Shown: positions 22,701-36,117, counted from the stretch's first letter. The stretch: DNA of 64,000 bases from Allantophomopsis cytisporea (GCA_024752435.1 CP103029.1:496001-560000), one strand, 5' to 3'. The notes: generated by a model from the sequence alone, not told the origin. Program-made: numbers and translations.

Positions 22701-25700
22701 AGCTCAGGGTAAGCCATCGTTGTTGCAAAACTACGCCGAGCTTGATGAGCCATTTGCCTGCGTTGAGAAAATCTTGGCTGCCTACCCAGAGGCTGATAAG
22801 CAATTGATCAGTGCTCAGGATGTCCAGCACTTCCTCCTTTTGTGCCAGCGCCGCGGTCAGAAGCCAACCACTTTCGTTCCTTCTCTTGACGAGAACTTCG
22901 AGTTCTTCTTCAAGAAGGACTCTTTGTGGCAGTCTGAGGATTTGGAGGCTGTCATTGATCAGGATGTTGGAAGAACTTGTATTCTTCAAGGTCCAACTGC
23001 TGTCAAGTACTCCAAGATTGTCGATGAGCCAATCAAGGAGATCTTGGACGGTGTTCACAATGGTCACATCAAGAGTCTCACTCAAGACATCTATGGAGGT
23101 GACGAGGCCTCCATCCCAGTTCTCGAGTACTTTGGCGGTAAGCTTCTTGAGACCGAGGCCAACGCCAACGTTGAGGGCTTGACTGTTTTGGACGACAACG
23201 AGAAGATTACATACCGCCTCTCCTTCTCTCCAAATGCAACTCTCCCAACCACCGAGTCATGGCTCGCACTTCTTGCCGGCCCTAAGCGTTCATGGCGACA
23301 CGCCCTCTTCACCTCTGAAGTCTTCGTCCAGGGTCAGAAGTTCCAGACCAACCCACTGAAGCGTATCTTTGCCCCAGTCCGTGGTCTCTCTGTGGAGATT
23401 ATCTCTCCAAATGACCCATCAAAGTCTGTCATCCTTGTCAAGGAGCAGCCAAGACTTGGACACTACGTCACCGTCATTGATGTCCAGCTCAGTGGAAAGA
23501 ACGAGATCTTGGTCAACATGATCAAGGAGACTACTGCTGTCGGCAAGCCAGTTTCTCTGCCACTCAAGTTTACCTACCACCCAGAGACTGGTTACGCACC
23601 AATCCGTGAAGTCATGGAGGATCGTAACGACCGTATTAAGGAGTTCTACTGGCGTGCTTGGTTCGGTGACGAGGTTCTTAACCTTGACGCCCCAGTCACT
23701 GAGAAGTTCGATGGTGGAAAGGCAACTGTTACCAGCGAGGCCATCAATGACTTCGTTCACGCCGTCGGAAACACCGGTGAGGCTTTCGTCGACCGTCCAG
23801 GAAAGGAGGTTTATGCCCCTATGGATTTCGCTATTGTTGTTGGTTGGAAGGCTATTACTAAGCCAATCTTCCCAAGAACCATTGATGGTGATCTTTTGAA
23901 GCTTGTCCATCTCTCCAACGGATTCCGTATGATGCCAGGTGCTGAGCCACTCAAGAAGGGTGATGAGCTCGAGACCACTGCACAAATCAACGCAGTTATC
24001 AACCAGTCCTCCGGAAAGATGGTTGAGGTATGCGGTACTATCACCCGTGAGGGTCGCCCAGTCATGGAGGTTACCTCCCAGTTCCTCTACCGCGGTGCTT
24101 ACACCGACTACGAGAACACCTTCCAGCGTAAGACAGAGACCCCAATGCAAATTCATCTCGGGACTACAAAGGATGTCGCTGTGTTGAGATCCAAGGAGTG
24201 GTTTAACCTCGACGAGTCTGACATTGAGTTGTTGGGTCAGACCTTGACCTTCCGTCTCCAGAGTTTGGTTCGCTTCAAGAATGAGACTGTCTTCAGCAGC
24301 GTTGAGACCCGAGGTGAGGTTCTTCTGGAGCTTCCAACCAAGGAAATCATCCAGGTTGCCAGCGTTGAGTATGAGGCTGGTGTATCTCACGGAAACCCAG
24401 TCATCGACTATCTCCAGCGTCATGGTTCTTCCATCGAGCAGCCAATCAACTTCGAGAATGCCATTCCACTGAACGGCAAGACCCCGTTGACTTTGAAGGC
24501 ACCTGCTTCCAACGAGACCTACGCTCGTGTCTCTGGCGACTACAACCCAATTCACGTTTCTCGTGTTTTCGCTAGCTACGCCAACTTGCCAGGCACCATC
24601 ACTCACGGCATGTACTCCAGTGCTGCTGTTCGTAGCTTGGTTGAGACCTGGGCTGCTGAGAATAACGTTGGTCGTGTTCGCAGCTTCCACGCCTCTCTCG
24701 TTGGTATGGTTCTTCCTAACGACGATCTTGAGGTTAAGCTTCAGCACGTCGGTATGGTCGCTGGTCGCAAGATCATTAAGATCGAAGCCAGCAACAAGGA
24801 GACTGAGGACAAGGTCTTGCTTGGTGAGGCTGAGGTCGAGCAGCCAGTATCTTCTTATGTCTTCACTGGACAGGGTTCGCAAGAACAGGGTATGGGTATG
24901 GAGTTGTACGCCAGCAGCCCAGTCGCCAAGGAAGTTTGGGACAGAGCTGACAAGCACTTCATGGACAACTACGGTAAGTCAACATGCATAGCGTCCACCC
25001 TCGTTTGTTACTAATTTGCTTAGGTTTCTCCATCACCAACATTGTTAAGAACAACCCCAAGGAGCTTACCATCCACTTCGGTGGACCACGAGGAAAGGCT
25101 ATTCGTCAGAACTACATGTCGATGACCTTCGAGACTGTTGCTACTGATGGATCCATCAAATCTGAGAAGATCTTCAAGGAGGTTGATGAGAAGACCACTT
25201 CTTATACCTACAAGTCTCCAGCTGGTCTTCTTTCTGCCACTCAGTTCACCCAGCCAGCTTTGACCCTTATGGAGAAGGCTTCCTTTGAGGACATGAAGTC
25301 TAAGGGCCTTGTCCAGCGTGACAGCAGTTTCGCTGGTCACTCCCTTGGAGAATACTCTGCCCTTGCTGCTCTTGCCGACGTCATGCCAATCGAGTCCCTC
25401 GTCTCTGTTGTCTTCTACCGTGGTCTTACTATGCAGGTCGCTGTTGAACGTGATGAGTCTGGACGCTCCAACTACTCCATGTGCGCTGTTAACCCATCCC
25501 GTATCTCCAAGACTTTCAACGAGCAAGCTCTTCAATACGTTGTCGAGAACATCTCCGAGTCTACTGGATGGCTTCTTGAGATTGTCAACTACAACATCGC
25601 CAACATGCAGTACGTCTGTGCTGGTGACCTCCGCGCCCTTGACACCCTCACCGGTGTTACCAACTACCTCAAGGCTCAGAAGATCGACATTCAGCAGCTC

Positions 25701-26105
25701 ATGCAGACCCTTTCCCTCGAGGACGTTAAGGCCCATCTCGTTGAGATCATTAGCGAGTGTGCCAAGCAGACCGAGGCGAAGCCAACTCCTCTCGAGCTCC
25801 AGCGTGGCTTCGCTACCATCCCGCTTAAGGGTATTGATGTGCCCTTCCACTCCACTTTCTTGCGCTCTGGTGTCAAGCCTTTCCGTTCCTTCCTCCTCAA
25901 GAAGATCAACAAGACTACAATTGATCCTTCCAAGCTTATCGGAAAGTACATTCCCAACGTCACCGCTCGTCCTTTCGAGCTCACCAAGGAGTACTTCGAG
26001 GACGTCTACCGCCTCACCAACTCCCCACGTATCGGTGCTGTCCTCGCCAATTGGGATAAGTACGAGGACCCACAGGTCAACGGCGTCAACGGTGCCCAGG
26101 CTTAA
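19783..26105 (+). CDS. FAS1: Fatty acid synthase subunit beta (acetyl transferase, enoyl reductase, dehydratase, malonyl/palmitoyl transferase)
   Basis: Two exons, 19783-24973 and 25024-26105, encode 2090 residues. The 50-nt intron splits the Gly codon of NYG-FSI. The start MYGSGTGPQTG matches the conserved N-terminus of ascomycete beta chains. Domains in order: acetyl transferase (Ser286 in GTTGHSQGVV), enoyl reductase of the FMN TIM-barrel type (PPVMVAGMTPCTVPW near 600, GGRGGGHHSFEDFHQ), dehydratase/hot-dog region (SGDYNPIHVSRVFA, GTITHGMYSS near 1607), and the malonyl/palmitoyl transferase starting YVFTGQGSQ near 1692 with Ser1837 in FAGHSLGEYS. The chain pairs with the FAS2 product in the cytosolic barrel, loading acetyl and malonyl units, performing the second reduction and dehydration, and releasing palmitate to CoA. 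Length and order are normal, and codon use is strongly biased, as expected for a highly expressed gene. Confidence 0.98.
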
Positions 26106-27761
26106 TCGCTTGCGTATCGACGTGTCTGTAAATGGATAGATGATGGGGAGGATGATAAAAACCTTTTACGTTATTGCAGTTCTTGTCTTTGGTTGATCTT
26201 TGGGATGGGAGTTGGGGGTGTACTGAGATACACTTGGTAACTGTTGATGCACATCTTATGATTATTCGTTACTTTTGGCCTTTTCTTTTCGTATGCTTGT
26301 ATGCTTGTATCAAATTTAGATTATTAGAAAGTTCTTTTTCTCATGGTTCACTCTCTTTGATATGTGATCTGATGGTGCCTGGTTTATTTGTGATGTTTAA
26401 TCTAGACACAAGCTTAACTAAGAAATCCGCCCTCAAAATAACATTCGAGATACGTATTGCCTTAATGAGAAGTAAGAGAAATATAACGCTGTACTGCTTA
26501 TGCAAACTGCAAGCAACATCATTCAAAGCAACAACGCATGACACACTTGGAGAGATTCTAAGAGAAAGAAACATGTTGAACTGCAATCGGTTTGAGCAAA
26601 GCCACATTGCCAAAGTTTTATGGTCACAGGGTTGAAGTCCTCCTACTGTCAACTCTGCAGACAGGAAAATCCATTCAGCAAAGGTAAATACTGCAAATGC
26701 AAAAGTACTTAATTCAAGCGCCATGAATGTTCACGGATGCCACTTCCATTGTCTGAATCCTACCCGAGCCAGTCTAATCAAGTTATGCCTCGATGTATTT
26801 TAATCATCGAAAGTTAGTATGCATTAGATGCACAGCATTGACGCACTTCACTGTTACAAGATTACTTTTGTAAAGTCCCTTCCTCGCTATACAGAGCCGT
26901 TTTTATCTAACAGTTTTCGAACCAAGGGGGTCAAAATCCCAACCCGAATATTCAAAGTTTATGTTAGATGTTGCATGGTCGTCGAAGTGTTGTAACCTTT
27001 GATAAGTTCGGCCCGTTGTCGTTGTTTACTGTTATATATCAAGCTTCGATACCCGAGGCTTATCGGTAAACTGTCGGCCCACCACAAGTACGCAGTATGG
27101 CAGGTTCCGGGGCGTGTAAGCCAAAGCTTGTTTTTAAGCCTTCGCAAAACCACCCAAACACGCATTCCAGGACAGCTTAAGTGACCTCCCTATTCTACTC
27201 GTACCCCGGTTCGCTTTCGACCTACCGTTACGACGTGCAGCATTTCCCCAACCTCACCTGCATAAATTGCGGGGTACGTATCTGGCATTTTCTCCGCACG
27301 GAAGCAAGACGTCCTTTTAGGCATTGCTTTCGGAGTCTTAGCTTTTGGACCTGATCGCGAAATAACCTCACTAAACACCAAACGTCGTTTGGTATTACCA
27401 AAGAGTGCATGGTACAACGATTGGCTTGAGATCTGCCGCTTCAAGTACCTGCGTCGGAATCAGATGTGTGACTGATCCTTGGGTTGAACTCTATTTTCAA
27501 TTGGCACTTGGCATTATCACGGCGATCTCTTCGCCGTTTAGGATTTTATCCCAGCACCCTCGGCGAACAAGTGAGTCGAGTCGTAGCAACAGACCTCGCA
27601 AGGTGGGTGTTAAAAGTTGGAAACAGTTGACAGTAGGTCGTTCGTATTCTCCTATCCTGGAAGCTCAGCTTCAGAGACTAGGGGGTTCACTCTATAAAAT
27701 GTACAAGATAGCCCTCGTTGCCGCTTTTTGCGGAATCACATCAGTCTGGTATTTCGAAATC
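26106..27761. other. Spacer FAS1 to tannase/feruloyl esterase
   Basis: Contains the FAS1 3' UTR (AT-rich, with TATTTGTGATG-type sequence) and the esterase promoter. No supported coding region lies between. Confidence 0.5.
27692..27699 (+). promoter_or_regulatory. TATA box of the tannase/feruloyl esterase gene
   Basis: CTATAAAA lies 63-70 bp upstream of the chosen ATG at 27762. The position fits a TATA element with transcription starting roughly 30 bp further on. It also argues against the upstream in-frame ATG at 27699, which overlaps the box. Confidence 0.5.
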
Positions 27762-29501
27762 ATGGCACGTTTTGGCTCCGAATCTTTGCAGCTCAAGTCT
27801 CTGCTTCTCGCAAGCTTGCTTGGCATTTCTTCTGCAGCTAGCAATGGTTCCTTTGTCACGGGTGGAATTTATGTTGCAAATGCATCGTCTCAATGCACCT
27901 CACTGGCATCAACACTGTCACTCCCCAATGTCACAGTGAACTTTGCCAACTATGTGCCTGCAGGCACGAACTTGACATTTGACCAAACAGGCAATTTGTC
28001 AACGTGCGCACAGGCCGACATCATTGCTCCTGTCGATCTTTGTCGTGTAGCTATGAAGGTTGAGACATCAAACATCTCAGAGATTACCCTTGAGGCCTGG
28101 CTGCCAAGTAACTGGACTGGACGATTTCTCAGCACCGGCAACGGAGGTACTGGTGGCTGCATCCAATATGTGGACGTTGCGTATGCTGCTGAACTTGGAT
28201 TTGCGGCCGTCGGTGCCAACAACGGTCACAATGGAACATCTGGCGGCGCTTTTTATCACAACACTGAGATCTTAGCGGATTTTGCTTACCGCAGTATGCA
28301 TACTGGTGTTGTGGTTGGAAAACAGGTTAGCCAGAGTTTCTACGGACAATCCCACAAGAAAAGCTATTACCTGGGATGCTCGACGGGAGGACGACAGGGA
28401 TTCAAGTCGGCTCAAGATTACCCGGATGACTTCGATGGTATTGTTGCCGGTGCTCCAGCTCTCGCTTTCGCAAACCTTAGTAGTTGGTCCGGCCATTTCT
28501 ATACTATTCTCGGTACTAGCAATGCCTCGACCTACGTTTCGACAGACCTGTGGGATGTCATCCACGAGGAGATCTTGAACCAGTGCGATGCTATAGACGG
28601 TGTGGTTGATGGCATTGTTGAAGATCCTCAGCTTTGCGTATTCAGACCAGAAGCTTTGCAATGCGCACCCGGAAACTCGACAAACTGCTTGACCAGTGAC
28701 CAGGTCGTTGCTGTAAGACAGGTTTTCGCGCCGTACTATGGTGTCGATGGAGAATTGATCTACCCAGAAATGCAGGTTGGATCTGAATCTATCGCAAAAC
28801 TTCTCTACTACAATGGAGAAAGTTTCACTTACACAAATGACTGGATGAGATACGCTGTATACCGTAAGTTTCAATACTTTGCAACTATAGACCTTGTTGA
28901 CCTTCTTTAGAAAACCCTGATTGGGACCCCGCAACCCTGAATTCTGAGGATGCTGCATATGCTTCAGAGCAGAATCCATACAATATCCAGACTTGGGACG
29001 ACCTGACTGCCTTCAACGCTAGTGGTGGAAAGATTTGTGAGTTAACCCGGTTACATAATATAAAGTGCGTTACTGATTTGGAAACTAGTGCATTATCACG
29101 GACAGATGGACGCTATCATTTCATCTGCCAATAGTCCACGTTACTACAACCATATCTCCAGCATCATGGGACTTCCTTCATCCTCCCTCGATGATTTTTA
29201 CCGTTTCTTCCGTATCGCTGGAATGGGACATTGTTCTGGTGGAGACGGAGCGTGGCAAATTGGTCAAACTTCTGCTGGTGCTGCCGGCACTCCTCTCGAT
29301 GCTCAGAACAATGTATTGTTGAGAATGGTCGACTGGGTTGAGAATGGTGCGGCTCCCGAGTCGCTCACCGGCACAAAGTTTATCAACGATACCACTAGCG
29401 CTGGAGTCGCTTTTGTGAGACAGCACTGCAAGTACCCTCTGAGAAACACTTGTATTGATCCAGACAACTACGAGAAGCCAGAGAGTTGGAAGTGTGTTTG
29501 A
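27762..29501 (+). CDS. Secreted tannase / feruloyl esterase family enzyme
   Basis: Three exons: 27762-28863, 28911-29036 and 29089-29501, giving 546 residues with introns of 47 and 52 nt. The ATG at 27762 gives a typical signal peptide (basic start, then LLLASLLGISSAA), so the product is secreted. It matches the tannase/feruloyl esterase B family (alpha/beta hydrolase fold with lid). The catalytic Ser207 is in GCSTGGRQG, the acid Asp417 in YHGQMDAII and the base His457 in GMGHCSGGDG. Cys neighbours to Ser and His form the CS-D-HC motif, where a disulfide ties the two catalytic loops together. Numerous N-x-S/T sites suggest N-glycosylation. The enzyme should hydrolyse ester bonds of gallate, ferulate or p-coumarate in tannins or plant cell walls; substrate choice cannot be read from the sequence. 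It suits a plant-associated fungus. Confidence 0.93.
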
Positions 29502-31036
29502 GTAAAGGAGCAAAAAGAATAATGGTAAAATGACAGGGGTAAGTTTAGTTTGTACAATTATGTCAATATATCAATAGCAATATTTTTCACAAATACCATT
29601 ACCATTTAGTCTATCACTTATCGAAACCGATGATCATCTACAACCTATCCCACTTCTGTTGAACTAGGCTCGGAGTTGAGCGGTTATTTTGACTTTGTTT
29701 ATCGACTGCTACTATTTGAACTAGTAAGCTATTGTCGTTGCCTACATCAAGAACAAACCTATATCTGACTCCGCTCAGTGGCTTTCAAGTCAATATGTCG
29801 GACGAATCGATAGGTCCTATTTTGCCGAGCACCTCGCAACTTCATCAGGAGAATCTAAGGTTTGCAGGGTCCATAAAATTAGGACGGGCCGAGCCCTGGT
29901 GACGAAGCACAGTACACTTTTCAAGACAGAAACCAACACGACAAAACATTCCTTCTCGCACACTTCTCCATAGTAATGTACCAAAACAGAGGAAAGCAGG
30001 TCTTGAGCCACAATGTGTTGAACATCCTTATATCCCGCATCAACTTGTGCTGGGACAACTCCCGAAGTTGAGCAGCTGGAGTTACGACAACTTCGTATAT
30101 CGTATTCTAAATTCCACCGGTTTTTGCCCAGTTTGAAAAGGATGGCTGTGCCATTGTTGTACGATTTATTCATGAATATGATTCGTAGGCTTGCGAGTGC
30201 CTGTCGATAAGAATCTTTTAAGGTTCCTGGATGGCGCCGTGCGGACGGGTCAGACCACGATATTCGTATCTCTAAACTTTCAGTAGTTTGGTAAAGACTT
30301 GCTAACTGCGCTTATCTCATGATTTTGATATTTCCCTTCGTCTCGGTCAATAGGTGTGATATTGTTTTTATACTCTGCGTTGGTGATCTCATGGGATTTG
30401 AAATTTATCCTTTTGTTCAATGACTCATATTACTTTTAGAAAGCCTGATCAGCATGCTGAGGTATCCTACGTCCAAACACATCCAAATACATTATGATTG
30501 CTGATATTAGTACTTTCGAGCTCTTAGGTTTGTATGACTACTGCGCTGCATAACGTTTTTGGTCTTAGTAACCTCATAACACATCGATTGAAGACAAGTG
30601 CAAACCCACCTCCAAAGTACTTGAGATGTATGCATCTAGGAAGTCCAGAACGAATAGATTAGATTAGATTAGATTATTTTTATTATAGATAAATCGCAAA
30701 TGGAATGTGTTGATTTTAGAATCGAACACCGACATGTAAGTTACTGTGTATATATACTAAATACGTAAAAGGACCCTACGCAGTATATCAACAGTTCCAG
30801 ATATACGATTACAACACGCACCTCAATATATAGTTCAATATGTTTCGATACGCGACATACCTTACCTGCGTATAATATTTTATGTAACCATTTTGAGCGT
30901 TGAGGCTTGATAATCACGTGATATTTCTTAGCACCTCGCGCGCGCATGTTCGATCGCGTCGCATTCAGTGTACAGCCATACAGCCTCGTCTATTACGCAG
31001 GACACAACCTCATAGATCAACAGAGCTACCGCAGCT
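29502..31036. other. Spacer with (AGATT)4 repeat
   Basis: 1.5 kb AT-rich noncoding sequence between the esterase and the Arp9-like gene, with four perfect AGATT units at 30656-30675. No supported gene. Confidence 0.5.
30656..30675. repeat. Tandem pentamer AGATT x4
   Basis: Four perfect consecutive units in AT-rich spacer. Confidence 0.85.
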
Positions 31037-33544
31037 ATGCCTCCGTAAGTCAAATCTGATGCTTGAATCAAACTTAGACTGACCTTTCATGCGCAGTTTC
31101 AAAGATGAACACATTTTAGTACGCACACCCACCCATTGCACCGCGCGTATCGCGAATGCTAATCAGTTCAACTCTAGATAATTGCTCCAGGTAGTCAGTG
31201 GACACTTGCACAACTGGGTCTGCCTGAATCATTCACACCAGCCAAGTCGAAATTTCGAACTCGTGTATTCCCTGCGCTTGAGAGAGGCCGCTTCGAACCA
31301 TATAAGATTCGCGAATTGCCTCAAAAGAACAAGCAGGCTGAAAATGGAGCTGATGTCGAGATGGGAGGAACAACAGAGGGAGCGCCGAAGGCAGATGATG
31401 AAGATGACGACGTGCAATACGAAGAGGACCTGGAATCTGATGAGGGCGCTATCTATCCGCTGACGCGTGAGTCCTTATAACGAGTTGCCAAAGCCAAATA
31501 CTAATAGAACCACAGAGGGTCGCATCACCAACCTCCCAGCCTTCCTAGCTCTCCTCAACCACATTCACAACGTTCTCAGCCCTACCTTACATACTCCAAT
31601 TCTCTTGATTTCTCAGCCAGCATGGACTGCACAGGACCACGAGAACCTTACACAATTTTTCTTCGAAAAGTTCAAGACCCCTGCATTTTGCATAATGGAT
31701 TCTGCACTAGCCACTGCGTATGCAATGGGCTTGTCTTCCGCAACCGTCATTGACGTTGGGTACCAGAAAGGTTTGTGACATATACCGCCCGCAATGCGAC
31801 ACAATCTAACCGTTTTACAGTCGATATTACAGCTGTCAGCGAATATATGCCTGCTAGTGTTGGCCGAACCATTGCTCTACCAAATGCTGGTGGAGATGCA
31901 ATGACGGAGCAGCTTTTCAAGCTTCTTGGACCGAAAGGCTGGACTCTGGAGATGTGCGAGCAATTAAAGAAGAGTCATATTTGTGAGGTCTTGGCTGCTG
32001 GTGTCCCACTTCCAGGCACAGGCGAAACGCAACAACTGCCAAGCAATCCTGCTGCTGCCGCATCAACTGGGGCGACGTCCTCCGGTCCTGATGCTCCTAT
32101 TACTGATGCTCCTCGAGGACCCGATGTAGATGTCGGGGATGACGACGACAATGCCGCGGACAAGACCATTGAAGATGATGGTGTCTTGGATGTTGCAAGT
32201 ATTGGTAAGGATAGTATTTTTTCCATATGACTTCCTAGCTAACGTATTTTCAGTTACTTCTGGCAAGACTGCCGAATTCCTTGCTGCTCAAGAAAAGAAG
32301 AAGCAGGAGAAAGCTACAGCACGAAAACTGGCTAAGGATGCAAAAGATGCTGCTGAAGCAGCTAAACCTATCAGGCTTCCAAACTCAAAGCGACCTGTTG
32401 CCAAATTCTGGTTTGAGGAGCGCAAGGCTGTGCAGCCAGAAGAGTTGAACACAAACGCTAAGCGAGCTTCTGATGACGAGGCGGCAGCCGAACCAAAGCG
32501 ACAGAAGACCCCGGAGCTTCAAGCTCCTCCTGCTCAAATAGAAGGTACGGCTGATGTTCCGGCTGAGACGGCTGCAGTCACAGCGGATGGTACTGCTGCA
32601 CCTGCATCTGATACTGCTACTGCTACTGCTACTATTAACGTTCCTGTCCCTGCTCCCGCTCCAGTGGATCCTTCTGTGCCAGTCGATGATCAAGCAGCGC
32701 GTCGTGAACAAGTTAAGGCTGCGAGACGGGAAGAAAGAAGAAAAGACCGTGAAGGACATATCCCGGGAATCGCGAGAAAGGAGATTGAAGTTGGCACAGA
32801 GAGATTCCAGGCTGCCTCAGCAGTTCTTGATGTCATTGCGGACGCTGTGCATCGCACAATCTTATCAGTTGACGACGTGAGCAAGCGTGGTGAACTTTGG
32901 GATTCTCTGATCATTGTTGGCAATGGAAGCCGCATACGTGGCTTTAAGGATGCTCTGCTTTCGACGCTCACCAGCCGTTATCTTATTTCTCCCAGCAATC
33001 TGACTATGTTCACTTCTGAGCTGCCCTCTAATCTCTCCACCCCTACCGGCACGGGCGCCAATACTCCCCAGAGAGATTTCCCATTTGGTACACAGCCACC
33101 AACTGGCTCTTCTGTTAACCCTCTCCTTCTCGCTGCGACTACAGCATCGAATCCTACGGGCAATACTAACTTGTCAGTAACTTCATATGCTGCACACCAG
33201 AACGGCCATCATAGCTCTCACCACAGTCAATCTCCATCATCGATCAAGATTGTCAAGGCTCCAGAATACTTCCCTGAATGGAAGGAAAGTGGCATGGAAG
33301 AGGCCGTTTTCCTTGGTGTATGTACTGCATACAATTATCAAAAACGATATCCAGCTAACGGTCAATCTAGGCACAAATCGCTGCAAAAGTCATTTTTGTC
33401 GTCGATGGTGGCGCCTCTGGTGGCTTTATGACCAGAAATTCTGTAAGTTGTTCCTGTCCAGACATATAGATGCTGCTTCTAACCTTCTAATAGTACAACG
33501 AAGATGGTCCAAGCGGCATCCATCAGGTTGGTCTGAGCTACTAA
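31037..33544 (+). CDS. arp9: Actin-related protein Arp9-like, SWI/SNF-RSC chromatin remodelling subunit
   Basis: Eight exons: 31037-31044, 31097-31118, 31178-31466, 31516-31770, 31821-32204, 32254-33317, 33371-33442 and 33494-33544, giving 714 residues. Joins were set by frame and conserved ends. The actin fold is seen in pieces: IIAPGSQWTLAQLGLP at the N-terminus, THTPILLIS-like beta strands with PAFCIMDSALATAYAMGLSS, then VIDVGYQKVDITAVSE, the LWDSLIIVGNGSRIRGF strand near the C-terminus, and GGFMTRNS / GIHQVGLSY at the end. Between the halves sits a long Ala/Pro/Glu/Lys-rich insertion (about residues 300-480), which makes the protein much longer than actin. Fungal Arp9 pairs with an Arp7/Arp42-type partner on the HSA helix of the remodeller ATPase in the nucleus. 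The ATP-site residues of actin are only partly preserved. Unusually short first exons (8 and 22 nt) make the N-terminus the least certain part. Confidence 0.85.
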
Positions 33545-34479
33545 AGTTGTGAAGATAGATGAGGCAAGCATAATGGTATGACGTATAGGAGTAGTGAGCT
33601 GAATTTGAGGCGTTCTGGTGGGAAAAGGGGAGCTGGGCCTGTGATACCTCGTATATTTGCGCCATTCATAGAAGTAGATATACCTTGGAATACTTCTATA
33701 TTGCTTTGTGCTTGCATTATGTTCACGGACTATATCTCAATATGACTTCATCCATCCAGAACTCTGGGTGTAAGTAAATCAGAACCGACGGGCTATTACG
33801 GTGCGCTCGATCGTCAATATGTAGTCAACCAATAATAATTTATGGAGTCTCAAGAGGAACCAAGTATTGCCTTGAGCAACTCTTACCAATAGGCGGCAGC
33901 AGAAATCATGCTCGCTTGCTCCTCGCGTTCAAGTACACTGGCTTCAACCGTTGGTAGAGGATTTAGTCGAGCTGACGAAACGCTTTTCTATCCGATAGCT
34001 TATGGTACTGCTTCAACTGAGACAACAAGAAGACTGCCAAAGGCGTTCCCAAGGCGCGAACTTGCAGAGTTGACACGTAGCAGTCTTTCGTTCTCACACT
34101 TAAGGATTTCGGACCATGAGTAACACTAGTCAGAAATCATAGTTAGTTCTGATACTCCATGCACGACAGTTCTTCAAGCTGGCTAACCATATACGTAGCC
34201 CTGAATCTGTCAAAGATAGTGATCCATAACCATATATTTTGCCACACCCGAATGTTTTGATGTTGACGCATGAATAAGGATGGGTTTAAAAACTACTTGA
34301 AGCATCAAGAAATCAGTTATGTGTAGAATAAAATAATGTGTACATCTCAGTCTTTAACTATATATGAGATGTGCCATTCATGTATCTCTAAACTAATAGT
34401 ATAGTATAGTTTATGTGTTATCATCCTCCTTGGTCTGGAGCATCCTCTGATTCTACTTCTAATTGGCGGTCGGGCAATC
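33545..34479. other. Spacer between convergent genes
   Basis: 3' flanks of the Arp9-like gene and of the minus-strand decarboxylase gene; no supported feature. Confidence 0.5.
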
Positions 34480-36117
34480 TCAAGCTGCCTTACCATTGAC
34501 CACAGCAACTTCTCCCACACCATCACCCTTACCGTCAGTGGTTGCACCATTTACCACATGTCCGTTCACCTTTTCACCCGAAAGTACCTCCTCAGCCGTG
34601 CTCACCAAGATATCGAACGCCTTTCTAATGTTCTTCTCCTCCGCCAGCGGATTCGAAGATACAACTCTGATAGCATATATGCCACAGAGCACACTACTAG
34701 TGATGTAGATCTCTCCTCTGCTATTAATCAATTCATAAACTTCCTTTGTGAGTTTGTTTTGCTCTTCCTTCCCGCCACTCTTTGGAACGACATTGAAAAC
34801 CGTTAAGGCGAAGTTTGGTCCTTCGAGAATATTAAACAAATCCTTTCGTCCCTGCATCAACTCAAAAAATATGTCCCCAAGTGCAATGTGCTTTCTAATG
34901 TGTGCCTGAAGCCCCTTAACACCATATGTCCTCAATACAAACCAGATCTTGAGGGATCTAAATCTACGCCCCAATGGAATCTGCCAGTCACGGTAGTCGG
35001 TAACTAATCCACTTTCGCTGAATTCGTTGCGGAGATAGCTGGGCGTAATGCTCAGAGCATCGATGAGGTCCTTTCTCTTCTTTATCCACAAACAGGATGC
35101 ATCGAAGTTTGTGAGTAGCCATTTGTGCATATTCATGTTGAAGGAGTGGAAATGCTCAAAATGCTTGGTATGATGTTGGTATTCAGGGCAAACAAGAGCA
35201 GCACCGGCATATGCAGCATCAACATGCACCCAGACCTCGCCTGGAGTATTAGGGGCATTGTGAGCAGCGAGGACAGATGTAATAGCACCGAAATCATCGA
35301 CAGCACATGTGCCAGTAGTTCCGAGAGTGACAGTCAAATAAAACGGTTCCAGCCCCTTAGCCTTACACTCGTCGATCGTTTTCTGAAGCTCCGGTCCAGT
35401 CATAGCAAAGTTGTTCTCAACGGTGGTAGATACGGAGCGGTAGCGGACACCTGCGATTTGTGCAGCCTTCTGCGTACTGCTGTGTGCCATCTCAGAGCCC
35501 AAAGCAACAAGCTTACTTCTCATGTGCATCATGGCATCCTCCCACTCCTCGCTGCCCTCCTCCAAATGCGCCAATGTCTCCCGCAAGTACTTATCGCGCG
35601 CCGCAACCATCACTGTAACAATTGCTTCTGACGCACTGCCTTGTATGACTCCACCACCCTCTCCAGAGGACAAATAACATTGTGGAAGCGCAAGGACATT
35701 ACACATCCAATCCATGACTATAGTTTCGAGTTCGGTGACCGCTGGACTGCAAATCCAATTGAATGCCGGAGCTGTGAAGGCAGCGGAGTAGAGCTCTCCG
35801 AGCATGCCTGGATAGGTCGATGAAGCAGGGAAGAAAGCCATAAAATTCGGCGATTGCCAATGTGTAAGGCCTGGTATAATCTTCGACTCGATGTCCTTTT
35901 GGATATCAGACCAAGACTCGCCATCTTGAGGAGGAGCCGTAGGGAGGAGCTTCTTAAGATAACCTGGCTCGACATTGGCGACTACTCGGCGGTCTTCGAT
36001 AGTATCATAGTAATTTACAACTATACTGGTTAGCTAAGCACTTCAACTAGAGGTCAATTGGCACATACTTTCGTCAATAGCTGAGGAAGCAGCTTCTCGG
36101 AATTGTTTGGAGTCCAT
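34480..36117 (-). CDS. PLP-dependent aromatic-L-amino-acid decarboxylase (group II)
   Basis: Two exons, 36117-36069 and 36020-34480, give 529 residues. The 48-nt intron is retained in frame through the TATAG acceptor (an alternative CAG six bases earlier also exists). The protein follows the animal/plant/fungal DOPA, tyrosine and tryptophan decarboxylase family from end to end: HWQSPNFMAFFPASSTYPGM, the GSASEAIVTVMVAAR block, the cofactor aspartate in HVDAAYAG, and the PLP lysine Lys316 in NMHKWLLTNFDASC. WQIPLGRRFRSLKIWFVLR follows. It removes CO2 from an aromatic amino acid (probably Tyr, Trp or DOPA) to give the amine, in the cytosol. A hydrophilic Gly/Val/Asn tail of about 40 residues ends the chain. 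No biosynthetic neighbours suggest a cluster, so a housekeeping or detoxifying role is as likely as a secondary-metabolite one. Confidence 0.93.

Noticed and set aside
20689..23085. 798-residue minus-strand open frame, and a 512-residue one at 23419-24957
   Set aside because: They lie antisense to FAS1, whose catalytic motifs are intact; the strong codon bias of FAS1 removes stop codons on the other strand. Composition is Leu/Trp/Ser-heavy and there is no family resemblance.
25020..25850. 276-residue minus-strand frame under the FAS1 last exon
   Set aside because: Same explanation: antisense of a highly biased coding exon.
27699..27761. Upstream in-frame ATG of the tannase gene (MYKIAL start)
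   Set aside because: It overlaps the CTATAAAA element and would put a weak second hydrophobic stretch before the good signal peptide; the ATG at 27762 is better.
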